Source of the DNA: Peptococcaceae bacterium BICA1-8
Lineage (GTDB): Bacteria > Bacillota > Peptococcia > Peptococcales > BICA1-8
Length of the DNA stretch: 41,312 nt
Assembly: GCA_000802045.1 (NCBI GenBank)
Contig: JUEF01000131.1
Location: 1 to 41,312, forward strand
Reading direction: 5' to 3'
Position 1 is the first letter of the stretch; every line of letters begins with the position of its first letter. Shown piece by piece: positions 7,985 to 16,907 of the stretch. The position numbers were made by a program, and so were the translations under genes. The notes beneath the pieces were generated by a model. The model was not told where the DNA came from. It did no database searches and saw only the letters and a program-made list of their open reading frames with translations.

Positions 7985-8821
7985 ATGTCAAATAGTTGTT
8001 CTGGTAACTGTAACTGTACTGATGACAAATGCTCTAGTGAGGACTGCACTTGTGCCACAAAAGAAAATACTGACTCGATTAACAACAATGTGAAGCATGT
8101 AATTGCTGTAATGAGCGGTAAAGGCGGTGTTGGTAAATCAACGGTAACTGCCCTTTTAGCATCTTCATTGAAGCAAAAAGGATTTAAGGTAGGCATTCTT
8201 GATGCTGATATCACGGGACCGAGTATACCCAAGCTTTTCGGCTTAAAAGGAATGCCACAGGGTTCTGAATTGGGTTTTCTGCCAGTAAAAAGCAAAAGCG
8301 GTATTGAGATTATGTCTATCAATCTATTACTGCCCCATGAGGATGAGCCAGTAATCTGGCGGGGTCCTATTATTTCAGGAGTTATAAAACAGTTTTGGGA
8401 GGATGTTATCTGGGGAGATCTAGATTTTCTTTTAGTTGATCTACCACCAGGAACAGGAGATGCACCCCTGACTGTACTACAGAGTCTACCATTAGATGGT
8501 GTTGTAGTGGTAACATCACCTCAGGATTTAGCCAACATGGTTGTAAGAAAAGCCATAAATATGACTAAAAAAATGAACATTCCTATTTTAGGTCTAGTAG
8601 AAAATATGAGCTTTATTGAGTGTCCCGGCTGTAAAGAAAAGCTTTATCCCTTTGGTGAAGGCAAGACAAAAGAAATGGCCAAAGAGTTTAATATCCCAAT
8701 CTTAGGGGTATTGCCTTTGGAGGCTTCCTTAAGTCTTAAGGGTGATAAGGGTATGATTGAAGATTACCCCGTTGATAATCTTCATATTCAATTATTAATT
8801 GAGCAGATAAAGGAAATTTGA
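7985..8821 (+). CDS. mrp: Mrp/NBP35-family Fe-S cluster carrier ATPase
   Basis: Cytosolic P-loop ATPase (278 residues) that assembles and transfers Fe-S clusters. The deviant Walker A is VMSGKGGVGKST (about 42-53), the switch region is LDADITGPSIP, and the C-terminal CPGC motif (about 217-220) binds the bridging cluster between two subunits. Unusually for a bacterial Mrp, the N-terminus is rich in cysteine (seven within the first 30 residues), a feature seen in archaeal and clostridial NBP35-like forms. Start ATG follows GAGGTG. It is followed after about 15 bp by an IscU/NifU-like scaffold gene, consistent with a joint role in cluster assembly. Confidence 0.93.
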   Translation: MSNSCSGNCNCTDDKCSSEDCTCATKENTDSINNNVKHVIAVMSGKGGVGKSTVTALLASSLKQKGFKVGILDADITGPSIPKLFGLKGMPQGSELGFLPVKSKSGIEIMSINLLLPHEDEPVIWRGPIISGVIKQFWEDVIWGDLDFLLVDLPPGTGDAPLTVLQSLPLDGVVVVTSPQDLANMVVRKAINMTKKMNIPILGLVENMSFIECPGCKEKLYPFGEGKTKEMAKEFNIPILGVLPLEASLSLKGDKGMIEDYPVDNLHIQLLIEQIKEI

Positions 8822-8836
8822 TGAGGAGGCTTGTCA

Positions 8837-9241
8837 ATGTATTCTGATATTATTATGGAGCATTTTATTAACCCCCGTAATATTGGAATTATTGAAGATG
8901 CGGATGGTATTGGGACCTTAGGTGATCCTGATTGTGGAGATTTTATTAAGGTCTTTATTAAGGTAACTAATGACTGCATTACTGATATTAAATTTCAAAT
9001 AGTCGGCTGCCCAGCAGCAATAGCCTGTGGTAGTGCTATGACCGAAATATCCATGGGTAAAACAATCGATGAAGCATATGAAATTGTTGATGATACAATT
9101 ATCGATTATTTAGGCGGGCTGCCTGAAGAAAAAGCCCACTGTTCAAATTTAGGTGCAGGAGCTCTACACAGGGCAATATATGATTATATATTAAAATCCT
9201 TTAAAAAGGATGGTCATGTTATGGTAACTGTAGTTGAATAA
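8837..9241 (+). CDS. IscU/NifU N-terminal-type Fe-S scaffold protein
   Basis: Small Fe-S assembly scaffold of 134 residues. The three cluster-ligand cysteines of the IscU fold are present in DPDCGD, GCPAAIACGSA and KAHCSNLG. The frame also has a TTG at 8831, but GAGGAGG at 8823-8829 is correctly spaced (7 nt) only from the ATG at 8837 (MYSDIIMEHF). It is cotranscribed with mrp and ends before a strong terminator. No NifS/IscS cysteine desulfurase is present in the window, so sulfur must come from elsewhere. Confidence 0.92.
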   Translation: MYSDIIMEHFINPRNIGIIEDADGIGTLGDPDCGDFIKVFIKVTNDCITDIKFQIVGCPAAIACGSAMTEISMGKTIDEAYEIVDDTIIDYLGGLPEEKAHCSNLGAGALHRAIYDYILKSFKKDGHVMVTVVE

Positions 9242-9250
9242 TGGGAAATA

Positions 9251-9295
9251 AAAAAGGCTGTTGGACTTATATTTGGTCCACAGCCTATTTTTTAT
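9251..9295. terminator. Bidirectional terminator between iscU-like and flox genes
   Basis: The stem AGGCTGT/ACAGCCT extends through GGAC/GTCC with a bulge. It is flanked by A-rich sequence on the left and T-rich (ATTTTTTATT) on the right, so it can serve both converging transcripts. Confidence 0.85.
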
Positions 9296-9311
9296 TATGA
9301 ATTTTCACAAG

Positions 9312-10151
9312 TCAATATTCAGAAGGTAATTTCTCTAGTTCCGCTACACTAAATACAGGCCCATCTTTACAAACATATTTACTACCTATATTACACCTAC
9401 CACACATGCCTATCCCGCACTTCATTTTCATTTCCAAGGATGTGTAAATACGTTCAGGATTTAACCCTAATTTTTCCAATACAGGTAAAGTATATTTAAT
9501 CATTATTGGAGGTCCACATACCAGAGAAACTGCATTGTGTGATGGTTTAATAACCTGCTCAGTAATCTGGGGTACAAAACCCACATAATTCTGCCAGCCT
9601 TCAGCAGGCTTATCAATGGTAAGATGTAAGTTTAGGTCTTTTCTGGTTAACCATTCCTCTAACTCTTCTTTATACAGCATCTGCCCTGGATTTCTATTTC
9701 CATAGACAATATCAACTTGACCAAAATCTTTTCTATTTTTCGGTTCAATAATAAACCTAATCATTGAACGTAATGTTGTAAAAGCAAATCCCCCGCCGAT
9801 AATGACTATATCCTTTCCTTTTAATTTTTCTAGGGGCCAGCTGTTACCGAGAGGTCCTCTTAAACCTATGATGTCACCAACCTCAGCCTGATGCAGATTT
9901 TCAGTAAAAAGCCCTGCTTTCTTTACGGAAAATCGAACAAGACCAGTTTCACAAGGAGCGGAAGCTATGCCAAAAGGGGCTTCCCCTATACCTAATATAC
10001 TAACTTCCGCAAACTGCCCGGGTAAATATTTACAATCTACAGCATCTTGAGAGTCTAAAAAGCTTAATTCAAAGGTCTTCAAGTCCTTTTCCGGGCTTTC
10101 CTCTACTATCTTCTCAATCCTCATCTGATAAGGGAGATAAAGATTTTGCAC
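9312..10151 (-). CDS. FloxA/AsrB-like FAD-NAD(P) oxidoreductase subunit
   Basis: Flavoprotein of 279 residues of the ferredoxin-NADP reductase superfamily. It has an FAD barrel (LPGQFAEVSI, about 43-52), an NAD(P)-binding domain (VIIGGGFAF) and a C-terminal 2Fe-2S motif CGIGMCGRC with a fourth Cys in KYVC, as in PyrK and AsrB. It would feed electrons from NAD(P)H into the Hdr complex, or release them to NAD+. In Desulfovibrio HdrABC-FloxDCBA operons such a gene occupies the same last position. GTG start with GGAG upstream. It is the last gene of the hdr operon, 73 bp after the preceding gene. Confidence 0.85.
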   Translation of the reverse strand: MQNLYLPYQMRIEKIVEESPEKDLKTFELSFLDSQDAVDCKYLPGQFAEVSILGIGEAPFGIASAPCETGLVRFSVKKAGLFTENLHQAEVGDIIGLRGPLGNSWPLEKLKGKDIVIIGGGFAFTTLRSMIRFIIEPKNRKDFGQVDIVYGNRNPGQMLYKEELEEWLTRKDLNLHLTIDKPAEGWQNYVGFVPQITEQVIKPSHNAVSLVCGPPIMIKYTLPVLEKLGLNPERIYTSLEMKMKCGIGMCGRCNIGSKYVCKDGPVFSVAELEKLPSEY

Positions 10152-10214
10152 CTAACATCACTCCTTTCACTATACTCTAACCACATTTAATTTTGTTTAT
10201 TTTTTAATCTTTAA

Positions 10215-10242
10215 ATTCTACATTCTACATTCTACATTCTAA
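10215..10242. repeat. Tandem 7-bp repeat at the 3' end of the floxB-like gene
   Basis: Four units of ATTCTAC (the last is ATTCTAA) lie head to tail. On the coding strand they read GAATGTA and supply the final residues and the stop codon. A change of one unit would shift the frame of the tail. Confidence 0.75.
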
Positions 10243-11238
10243 TTTTTCCCCGCCGTTTTTTATTTGCAAGAGAACCTGTCTGATATCCAAATTCACAGGA
10301 CATTTTTCCACACAACGGCCACAGCCGACACAGGCTACAACTCCATATTTATCAGGAAAGTATTTGAATTTATGCATGACCCTCTGCCTTAAACGTTCAG
10401 TACCTGAAGGACGTGGGTTATGACCTGAAGCCTGTTTAGTAAAGCCTGAGAACATACAGGAATCCCAGTTTCGCACCTTACTACCTTGTTGATTATCAGT
10501 AATATCAAAACAGTGGCAGGTAGGACATAAAAAGCTGCACACTCCACAGTTAATGCATTTTTCCTGCAGCTCTTTCCAGATAGGACTATCAAATATTAAA
10601 TCCAGTTTCTCAGTTAAATCTGCACTTGCAATCTCTTCATAAGTATTAATTTTGATCTCCTTAATTTTATCAATTATATGAAAATCAGCTTCACAGTAAG
10701 AAGCACTTGGAAAACAATTCTTTCCCTTTTCTGAGATTGGCTCTACTAGATATTTGTCGTTTAACTCAAAAAGCACTATATCTGAACCCTCGACAGAAAA
10801 AGGCTGGGTGCAAAAACAGCTTTCTTTCGGTTCCCGACATACTAAGGAGATAATTAAGGTATTTAGACGGCGGGCTTGGTAGAATGGGTCCTGATACTCT
10901 TCACCCAAAAATACCTTATCAAGTAAGCTTAAGCTTTTGGCATCACAAGGTCTTATGCCAAAAATTACTCTTTTTTCTTCCGGCAGATCCGCTGCTTTAA
11001 TAATTGGCCTTTGCCCTTTTACCTTTTTATATTTTAAGAGTATCTCATGCTGAGGAAAGAAGAGATCTTTGGGAGGTTTTAGAGTATTTTGATATGATTT
11101 ATCAGGCAAAGATTTCCCATCCCAATGACCAAAATTGTAAACCTTTTTTTCTTTTACAGGTGCTAATACTTCATATTCCTGCTGTAGTTTTTTTAACCAA
11201 ATGAGTAAATCCTTTTTTGTCAAAAGATATTTCGCCAC
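10225..11238 (-). CDS. FloxB/AsrA-like 4Fe-4S electron-transfer subunit
   Basis: Fe-S protein of about 337 residues with an N-terminal domain typical of anaerobic sulfite reductase subunit A / hydrogenase beta (FGIRPCDAKSL, LVCREP..CFC). The C-terminal half has two 4Fe-4S motifs (CINCGVCSFLCPTC and CVGCGRCVEKCPVNL). It probably links the flavin subunit (next gene) to the MvhD/HdrA core. The start is the GTG at 11238, 8 nt after AGGAGG; the in-frame GTG at 11247 lies inside that ribosome binding site. The last codons (ECRM) and the stop come from a 7-bp tandem repeat (10215-10242). Confidence 0.82.
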   Translation of the reverse strand: MAKYLLTKKDLLIWLKKLQQEYEVLAPVKEKKVYNFGHWDGKSLPDKSYQNTLKPPKDLFFPQHEILLKYKKVKGQRPIIKAADLPEEKRVIFGIRPCDAKSLSLLDKVFLGEEYQDPFYQARRLNTLIISLVCREPKESCFCTQPFSVEGSDIVLFELNDKYLVEPISEKGKNCFPSASYCEADFHIIDKIKEIKINTYEEIASADLTEKLDLIFDSPIWKELQEKCINCGVCSFLCPTCHCFDITDNQQGSKVRNWDSCMFSGFTKQASGHNPRPSGTERLRQRVMHKFKYFPDKYGVVACVGCGRCVEKCPVNLDIRQVLLQIKNGGEKLECRM

Positions 11239-11239
11239 C

Positions 11240-12061
11240 CTATTCACCTCCTATTAGAAATTTCTGGGAATCATCCTGTTTGTATTCATTTAAAGCAAGC
11301 TCTGTATCTAAGCTCAACCCCGAAACATTCTTAAACATTTCCTGTACATCTTTAAGCATCTTTCTATTTAGAAGGGAAAGATTAACACCCATGGGACAGG
11401 CTCGAACACATGCACCACAATCGATACATCTGCCAGCAACATGCATCGCGCGGGTTAAATGAAAAATTATATTATCTCCTATACCGGTAGTTTTACCCAC
11501 CCAGCTAGGTAGGTTCTCCTCAACAAAGCATTCCTTACAGTAACAAGCCGGGCAGGCGTTACGGCAAGCATAGCACCGGATACATTTAGAAGCCTCTTTA
11601 TAGAAATATTCTTTTCTAGCTTCTGGAGACAATTTTTCAAACTCTAATACATCCTGAAAGCTGTCTTCAATAGCCCCTTCTCCCTCACTGATTTTATAGT
11701 CAGCAATTACCGCCTCCTGATGCTGGCAGTCGGGGCATTCACCGGTGCTGGGGCAGGTTCCCCCGATAATATAAACCTGCTCCCGAGTAATCTGATTTTC
11801 CTTTATTAAATTAATAATTGACCGAGAGTCACACCCTTTGACAATTATAGCTGCCTTTTGGGATAGCTTTGTTAGATAGTTGGCTAGATTATGATTACAG
11901 CCTTCCTCCCAGACAAAATTTTCTACTTCATCCACTTTTCTGGCAAAATAAGGAGTGCACTTTCCCGGTAGTGTACCCCGAGTAAATCCCAGGACAACCT
12001 CAACCTTATTTTCTGCTAGTAACTCTTTTGCTTTCTCTTTAATTTTTTCTAATACAATCAT
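11240..12061 (-). CDS. FloxC/FrhB-like 4Fe-4S protein
   Basis: 273 residues. The N-terminal part resembles coenzyme F420 hydrogenase/formate dehydrogenase beta subunit-like proteins (VKGCDSRSIINLIKE, about 94-108). The C-terminal part has two cysteine clusters (CIRCYACRNACPACYCKEC about 166-184 and CIDCGACVRACPMGV about 220-234). It forms the third electron-input subunit of the operon. ATG start after GGGGAGAAATAA; the stop overlaps the start region of the next gene. Naming by analogy to Desulfovibrio Flox proteins is approximate, since these subunits are not uniformly lettered. Confidence 0.78.
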   Translation of the reverse strand: MIVLEKIKEKAKELLAENKVEVVLGFTRGTLPGKCTPYFARKVDEVENFVWEEGCNHNLANYLTKLSQKAAIIVKGCDSRSIINLIKENQITREQVYIIGGTCPSTGECPDCQHQEAVIADYKISEGEGAIEDSFQDVLEFEKLSPEARKEYFYKEASKCIRCYACRNACPACYCKECFVEENLPSWVGKTTGIGDNIIFHLTRAMHVAGRCIDCGACVRACPMGVNLSLLNRKMLKDVQEMFKNVSGLSLDTELALNEYKQDDSQKFLIGGE

Positions 12062-12475
12062 TTATTTCTCCCCCCATCTATCCCATTGGGGTAAATTATC
12101 AACTTCACTGGCGACTTTGGCCGCGGTTTGGGCAAATTTATTGCCCTCAGCCGCTGATATCCAGTCAAACTGTACCCTTCCGTCTTCAATCCCTATAAAC
12201 TCCAGCAGTCCCTTTACTAAAGCAAACTTCCTTCTGGCAACTAAATTACCAGAGGTGTAATGACAATCCCCAGGATGACAGCCAGAAACTAGTACCCCAT
12301 CAGCACTTTTTAAAGCCGTAAAGATAAATAAAGGATCTACCCTTCCAGAACAGGGCACCCTGATAATCCTTAGATGAGGGGGATACTGGAAGCGGCTGAC
12401 CCCTGCCAAATCCGCTCCCGCATAACTGCACCAGTTACACAAAAAAGCAACTATTTTTTTATCCACTTTCTTCAC
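12062..12475 (-). CDS. mvhD: MvhD-type 2Fe-2S adaptor of heterodisulfide reductase
   Basis: A 137-residue protein with the MvhD signature cysteines (FLCNWCSYAGADLAG near residue 11, VPCSGRVDP near residue 40, and SGCHPGDCHY near residue 61). MvhD bridges electron-donor modules to HdrA. It starts with GTG overlapping the HdrA stop (GTGA, 12472-12475), so it is translationally coupled to the HdrA fusion, which fits a tight physical complex. Confidence 0.93.
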   Translation of the reverse strand: MKKVDKKIVAFLCNWCSYAGADLAGVSRFQYPPHLRIIRVPCSGRVDPLFIFTALKSADGVLVSGCHPGDCHYTSGNLVARRKFALVKGLLEFIGIEDGRVQFDWISAAEGNKFAQTAAKVASEVDNLPQWDRWGEK

Positions 12476-15400
12476 CCCACTCTTTCTATTTCTTGTAGCA
12501 TAGCTACTATTTGGGAGCTTTTAAAGCCTCTTACATCAATGGCATGGGAACGACAGGACGCTGCACAAGCACCACAGCCTTTACATAAGGCACTATTCAC
12601 TTTGGCTGCTTGTGTCTTAGTGTCTAATTCTATTGCCTGGGCAGGACAGACACTAACACAGGTTCCACACCCACTACAAAGGCTAGTATTAACCTGAGCA
12701 GTTTGACCACTTGCAATAATCTTTTCTTTATTCAAAATGGTACAAGCCCGTCCGGCTGCCGCTTTACCTTGAATAATAGACTCAGTCAATGGCTTGGGAC
12801 TATGGGCCAACCCACAAAGAAAAACTCCATCAGTACTAAAATCTACCGGCCTCAGCTTCATATGGGCTTCTAAAAAGAAACCATCTTCATTCAAAGGAAC
12901 TTTGAGGGCTTTTGCCAATTCTGCATTTCCTTGATTAGCGATTGTGGCCGCTGCCAGACCAATTAAATCGGCAGAAATTATCAAATCTTCCTGCAGCACA
13001 GGATCCTTCACCTTTACCATTAATCCCTGTTCAGTCTCATATACTTCCGGTTCCCCTAAAGTATCATAGCGAATAAAGATAACACCTTTTCTCCGGGCTT
13101 TTAAGTAATCCTCCTCAAAATAACCGTAGGTACGCATATCACGATACAGTATAAATACATTTAGTTGGGGATTTATCTCTTTGGCTTTTAGTGCCAGCTG
13201 CACCGATTGATTACAGCATACTTTACTGCAATAAGGATGCTCACTGTTTCTCGAACCAACACAATTGATAAATACCATATTTTTATAATCTTGAAAAATA
13301 GTAGGATTATCTTTAACAGTTTCTTCAATTTCCAAATAGGTTTTAACTTCCTGATTTTTTCCATACAGATATTCCTGAGGCTTATATTCTTGAGCACCTG
13401 TGGCTATTACTATGACTCCATGCTCAAGTTTTTTACCACCTTTTAAGGTACTAGTAAAGTTACCGATAAAGCCTGTAATATTTATTACTTCTTCGTTTAA
13501 AATTACTGAAACCAACGGATTACTGCCTATTTCATTTTTTAGATTTTCCAGATAATTGTGGATAGGCTCTCCTTCATGATTAAAACCTAATCTATTAGCA
13601 ATACCCCCCATATTTTTTTCCTTCTCAACCAGATAGACCGGATACCCCTGGGAAGCAATGCTTAGAGCTGCAGTCATACCGCTTACTCCACCGCCAATAA
13701 CCAGGGCTTTTCTGGTTACAGGAACGAAGCTGGCTTCGATTGGCTCTAAATTTCTGGCTTTTGCTACTGCCATTCTGACTAAATCCTTAGCTTTATAGGT
13801 GGCCGCTTCTGGCATTTGCATATGCACCCATGAACACTGATCCCTAATATTTGCCATTTCAAAAAGGAAAGGATTAAGTCCAGCCTCCTGTAATGTCTCC
13901 CTAAAGAGTGGCTCATGGGTTCTAGGACTACATGATGCTACAACAACCCTATTTAGCTGGTGTTCTTTAATAAGTTCTTTCAAGCGAATTTGGGTGTCCT
14001 GAGAACAGGTGTACATATTGTCTCCTACGTAGACCACATTTTCTAGAGCGCGAGCATGTTCTACAACCTGTTGGATATTTACTACACTAGAAATATTGAT
14101 ACCACAGTGGCAAATAAATACTCCAATACGAGGTTTACGACCCCGAACATCTAATTCCCTAGGGTAAGTTTTTTCTGTAATTAAGCTGTTTTTAGCATCT
14201 ACTAGAGCTTTTACTGCTTCAATAGCGCAAGCACTGGCCTGGGTTACTGTTTCTGGAATATCTTTAGGTCCGCTAAATGCACCGGCTGCTAGAATACCCT
14301 TGCGGGTAGTCTGGATGGGCAACATTATTTCAGTTTGAGCAAAGCCGAATTTATTTCCTGTAATACCCATACATTTAACAATTTCGTCAGCATTTTGCGG
14401 AGGACACAAGCCTGTGGAAAGTATAACCAGGTCAAACTCTTCGGTTTTTAGAGTCCCATCTTCTAAAGCATAACGAATAATTAAATTTCCATTTTCTTTT
14501 TCTGAGGTGTTATAAATGCGGGAACGAACGAATTTAACACCTTGTTTTTTTGCCCTCTCATAATACTTTTCAAAATCCTTACCATGGCTACGCATATCCA
14601 TATAGAAAATGGTAGCTTCCAGGGGATATGGGGCATGTTCCTTGGCAATGACCGCTTCTTTGATAGCATACATACAACAAACACTAGAGCAATATCCCTT
14701 ATTCTCCCGCTCATTTCTAGACCCAGCACACTGAATCCAGGCAATCCGCTTTGGTTCTTTTTTATCAGCCGGTCTTACCAAGTGTCCGCCAAAAGGCCCC
14801 GAAGCACTCAGTACTCGCTCAAACTGATTACTGGTTAAGACATTGGGATACTTACCATAGCCGTATTCAACTAATTTTTCCGCTGGAAACTCACTAAACC
14901 CAGGAGCTAAAAGTATGGCACCAACCTCTAATAATACCTTTTCTTCATTTTGAAAGTGATCTATACACTCCGCCTTACAAACCTTTACACACTGCATACA
15001 TTCAGAGCAAGGTCCACAATCTAAACAGCGTCCAGCTTCTTCTTGAGCTTCTTCTTCCGTTAAACCTAGGGCTACCTCCTGGAAATTGGTTATTCTCTCA
15101 TTAACATTTAATTCTCGAATAGCTGCCCTGGCCACAGAAGTCATATCTTTATTAATTTTCGGTTTCTCGGTAATCTTGGGCTTCCTATCTCTACCTTCGC
15201 CCAAATCTAGACCGGACAAAAATCTGATAATGGACTGGGCCCCTTCTTTTCCTTCGTGAACAGCTTCAATGGCTATACCCGGGCCGGTTCTTACCTCGCC
15301 ACCGGCAAATACTCCTGGTTTGGAGGTTACAAGTGTCATATCATCACACTCAATACTATCCCATTTATTTATTCTAATATCATTAGGGAAAGCCTCAATT

Positions 15401-16878
15401 GACGGTTTCTGACCGACAGCAGTAATAATATTATCCACCTTTTCAATAAATTCAGAATTAGCTTTAGCTACAGGCCTTCTGCGACCACTCTCGTCGGGCT
15501 CTCCCAGCTCCATTGTCATACATTCCATACCAACTAGTTGCCCGTTCTCTTCAATTATTTTCTTAGGTGTTACTAAATACTTGAAATTAATGCCCTCTGC
15601 CTCTGCAGCTTCGATTTCGTCCATTCTGGCAGGCATTTCCTGCCTCGAACGCCGGTAGTAAACAGTTACCTTTTCTGCACCTAAACGGAGGGCACATCGG
15701 GCTGCATCCATAGCCACATCACCACCACCAATAACTGCTACCTTAGGACCTAATTGAACTTCTTCCCCCAAGTTAACCTTTCTTAAAAACTCCACTCCAG
15801 ATAAAACCTGTTGGACATCTTCTCCAGGAATACCGAGCCTTCGATTATTATGGGCTCCAGTTGCCAAAAATACCGCCTGATAACCATTCTGCTTTAAGCT
15901 TTCCAAGGTTATATCGGTGCCAAATCTTGTGTTTAGCTGGATCTCAACTCCCTGAGACTTTAAAAATTCTATCTCTTTTTGCAATACATCTCTGGGTAGG
16001 CGATAGTCGGGAATACCTACAGCTAACATTCCACCTGCCACTGGTAATGCCTCAAATACAGTTGAATTATATCCTTGCTTTAATAGTTCATAGGCACAGG
16101 TTAAACCAGCGGGGCCTGAACCAATGATAGCTACTTTCTCGGCTTTTATTTCCTTAATATCTAAAGACTGCCTTTGTTCTCGATCAGCAAGAAACCTTTT
16201 AATAGCTGCAATGGAGACCGCTCCCTCTGCCTGGGCTCGGCTGCATTCATTCTCACAAGGATGAGGGCAGATTCTTCCTAAAGTGCCTGGTATTAATAAG
16301 TCTTCGTAAATTATCTCCGCTGCTTCCTTAAACTTTCCAACCTTAGTTAAGGCTACATATCCTTGAGCATTTACTCCTGCCGGGCAGGCCCCTTTACATG
16401 GTGCTATTCCATCTTTCTTAATTGCAAAGGCGTTAGGATAGGCTTGAGCATACTCTTTGTAGATTGCCTTCGACTTATTTAACCCTTTTTCAAAGTTATT
16501 TGTTATTTCCACCGGGCAAACTTCGACACATTCACCACATCCGGTGCATTTTTCGAGGTCGATATATCTGGGCTTCTTTTTAACCTCTACTTTAAAGTTG
16601 CCTTCCCAACCATCTACACTTTCAATTTCACTATTAGTCAGGATCTCAATATTTAAGTGCCTGCCACACTCAACCAGTTTTGGCGAAAGTATACACATTG
16701 AACAGTCATTTGTAGGGAAGGTTTTATCTAACGCCGGCATGGTACCACCAATGGCAGGTGATTTTTCCACCAGGTAAACCTTATATCCCATCTCTGCTAA
16801 ATCCAATGAAGCCTGAATACCTGCTATTCCTCCTCCTACAACAGCGACAGCCCCCACCTTTTGGTTATTAACCTCCAT
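12472..16878 (-). CDS. hdrA: Giant HdrA-GltD-HdrA flavoprotein fusion
   Basis: 1468 residues. Order of parts: HdrA N-terminal FAD domain (AVVGGGIAGIQ, then FPTNDCSMCILSPKLVECG about 55-72); 4Fe-4S CTGCGECVEVCPVE (about 110); an inserted glutamate synthase small-subunit/NfnB-like module (CPAGVNAQGY, CENECSRAQAEGAVSI, IIGSGPAGLTCAYEL, AVIGGGDVAMDAARCA; about 155-640); further Cys clusters (CLDCGPCSECMQCVKVC); the rest of the first HdrA (CAGSRNERENKGYCSSVCC); a second HdrA (GVFICHCGINISSVV, VIGGGVSGMTAALSIA, CVGSRNSEHPYCSKVCC); and a C-terminal double ferredoxin (CSGCGTCVSVC, CKGCGACAASC). HdrA flavin bifurcates electrons in methanogens; here up to three FAD sites are predicted. Start ATG after GGAAGGGTGTG. 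Confidence 0.92.
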   Translation of the reverse strand: MEVNNQKVGAVAVVGGGIAGIQASLDLAEMGYKVYLVEKSPAIGGTMPALDKTFPTNDCSMCILSPKLVECGRHLNIEILTNSEIESVDGWEGNFKVEVKKKPRYIDLEKCTGCGECVEVCPVEITNNFEKGLNKSKAIYKEYAQAYPNAFAIKKDGIAPCKGACPAGVNAQGYVALTKVGKFKEAAEIIYEDLLIPGTLGRICPHPCENECSRAQAEGAVSIAAIKRFLADREQRQSLDIKEIKAEKVAIIGSGPAGLTCAYELLKQGYNSTVFEALPVAGGMLAVGIPDYRLPRDVLQKEIEFLKSQGVEIQLNTRFGTDITLESLKQNGYQAVFLATGAHNNRRLGIPGEDVQQVLSGVEFLRKVNLGEEVQLGPKVAVIGGGDVAMDAARCALRLGAEKVTVYYRRSRQEMPARMDEIEAAEAEGINFKYLVTPKKIIEENGQLVGMECMTMELGEPDESGRRRPVAKANSEFIEKVDNIITAVGQKPSIEAFPNDIRINKWDSIECDDMTLVTSKPGVFAGGEVRTGPGIAIEAVHEGKEGAQSIIRFLSGLDLGEGRDRKPKITEKPKINKDMTSVARAAIRELNVNERITNFQEVALGLTEEEAQEEAGRCLDCGPCSECMQCVKVCKAECIDHFQNEEKVLLEVGAILLAPGFSEFPAEKLVEYGYGKYPNVLTSNQFERVLSASGPFGGHLVRPADKKEPKRIAWIQCAGSRNERENKGYCSSVCCMYAIKEAVIAKEHAPYPLEATIFYMDMRSHGKDFEKYYERAKKQGVKFVRSRIYNTSEKENGNLIIRYALEDGTLKTEEFDLVILSTGLCPPQNADEIVKCMGITGNKFGFAQTEIMLPIQTTRKGILAAGAFSGPKDIPETVTQASACAIEAVKALVDAKNSLITEKTYPRELDVRGRKPRIGVFICHCGINISSVVNIQQVVEHARALENVVYVGDNMYTCSQDTQIRLKELIKEHQLNRVVVASCSPRTHEPLFRETLQEAGLNPFLFEMANIRDQCSWVHMQMPEAATYKAKDLVRMAVAKARNLEPIEASFVPVTRKALVIGGGVSGMTAALSIASQGYPVYLVEKEKNMGGIANRLGFNHEGEPIHNYLENLKNEIGSNPLVSVILNEEVINITGFIGNFTSTLKGGKKLEHGVIVIATGAQEYKPQEYLYGKNQEVKTYLEIEETVKDNPTIFQDYKNMVFINCVGSRNSEHPYCSKVCCNQSVQLALKAKEINPQLNVFILYRDMRTYGYFEEDYLKARRKGVIFIRYDTLGEPEVYETEQGLMVKVKDPVLQEDLIISADLIGLAAATIANQGNAELAKALKVPLNEDGFFLEAHMKLRPVDFSTDGVFLCGLAHSPKPLTESIIQGKAAAGRACTILNKEKIIASGQTAQVNTSLCSGCGTCVSVCPAQAIELDTKTQAAKVNSALCKGCGACAASCRSHAIDVRGFKSSQIVAMLQEIERVG

Positions 16879-16907
16879 TTATAATCACACCCTTCCTGAA
16901 ACTTTAT

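Noticed and set aside
10215..10242. Short tandem repeats as a CRISPR array
   Set aside because: Units are 7 bp and contiguous without spacers. No array or cas gene was seen anywhere in the window.
9312..11238. Anaerobic sulfite reductase (AsrABC)
   Set aside because: AsrA- and AsrB-like subunits are present but there is no siroheme AsrC; the neighbouring MvhD and HdrA genes fit the Flox arrangement better.
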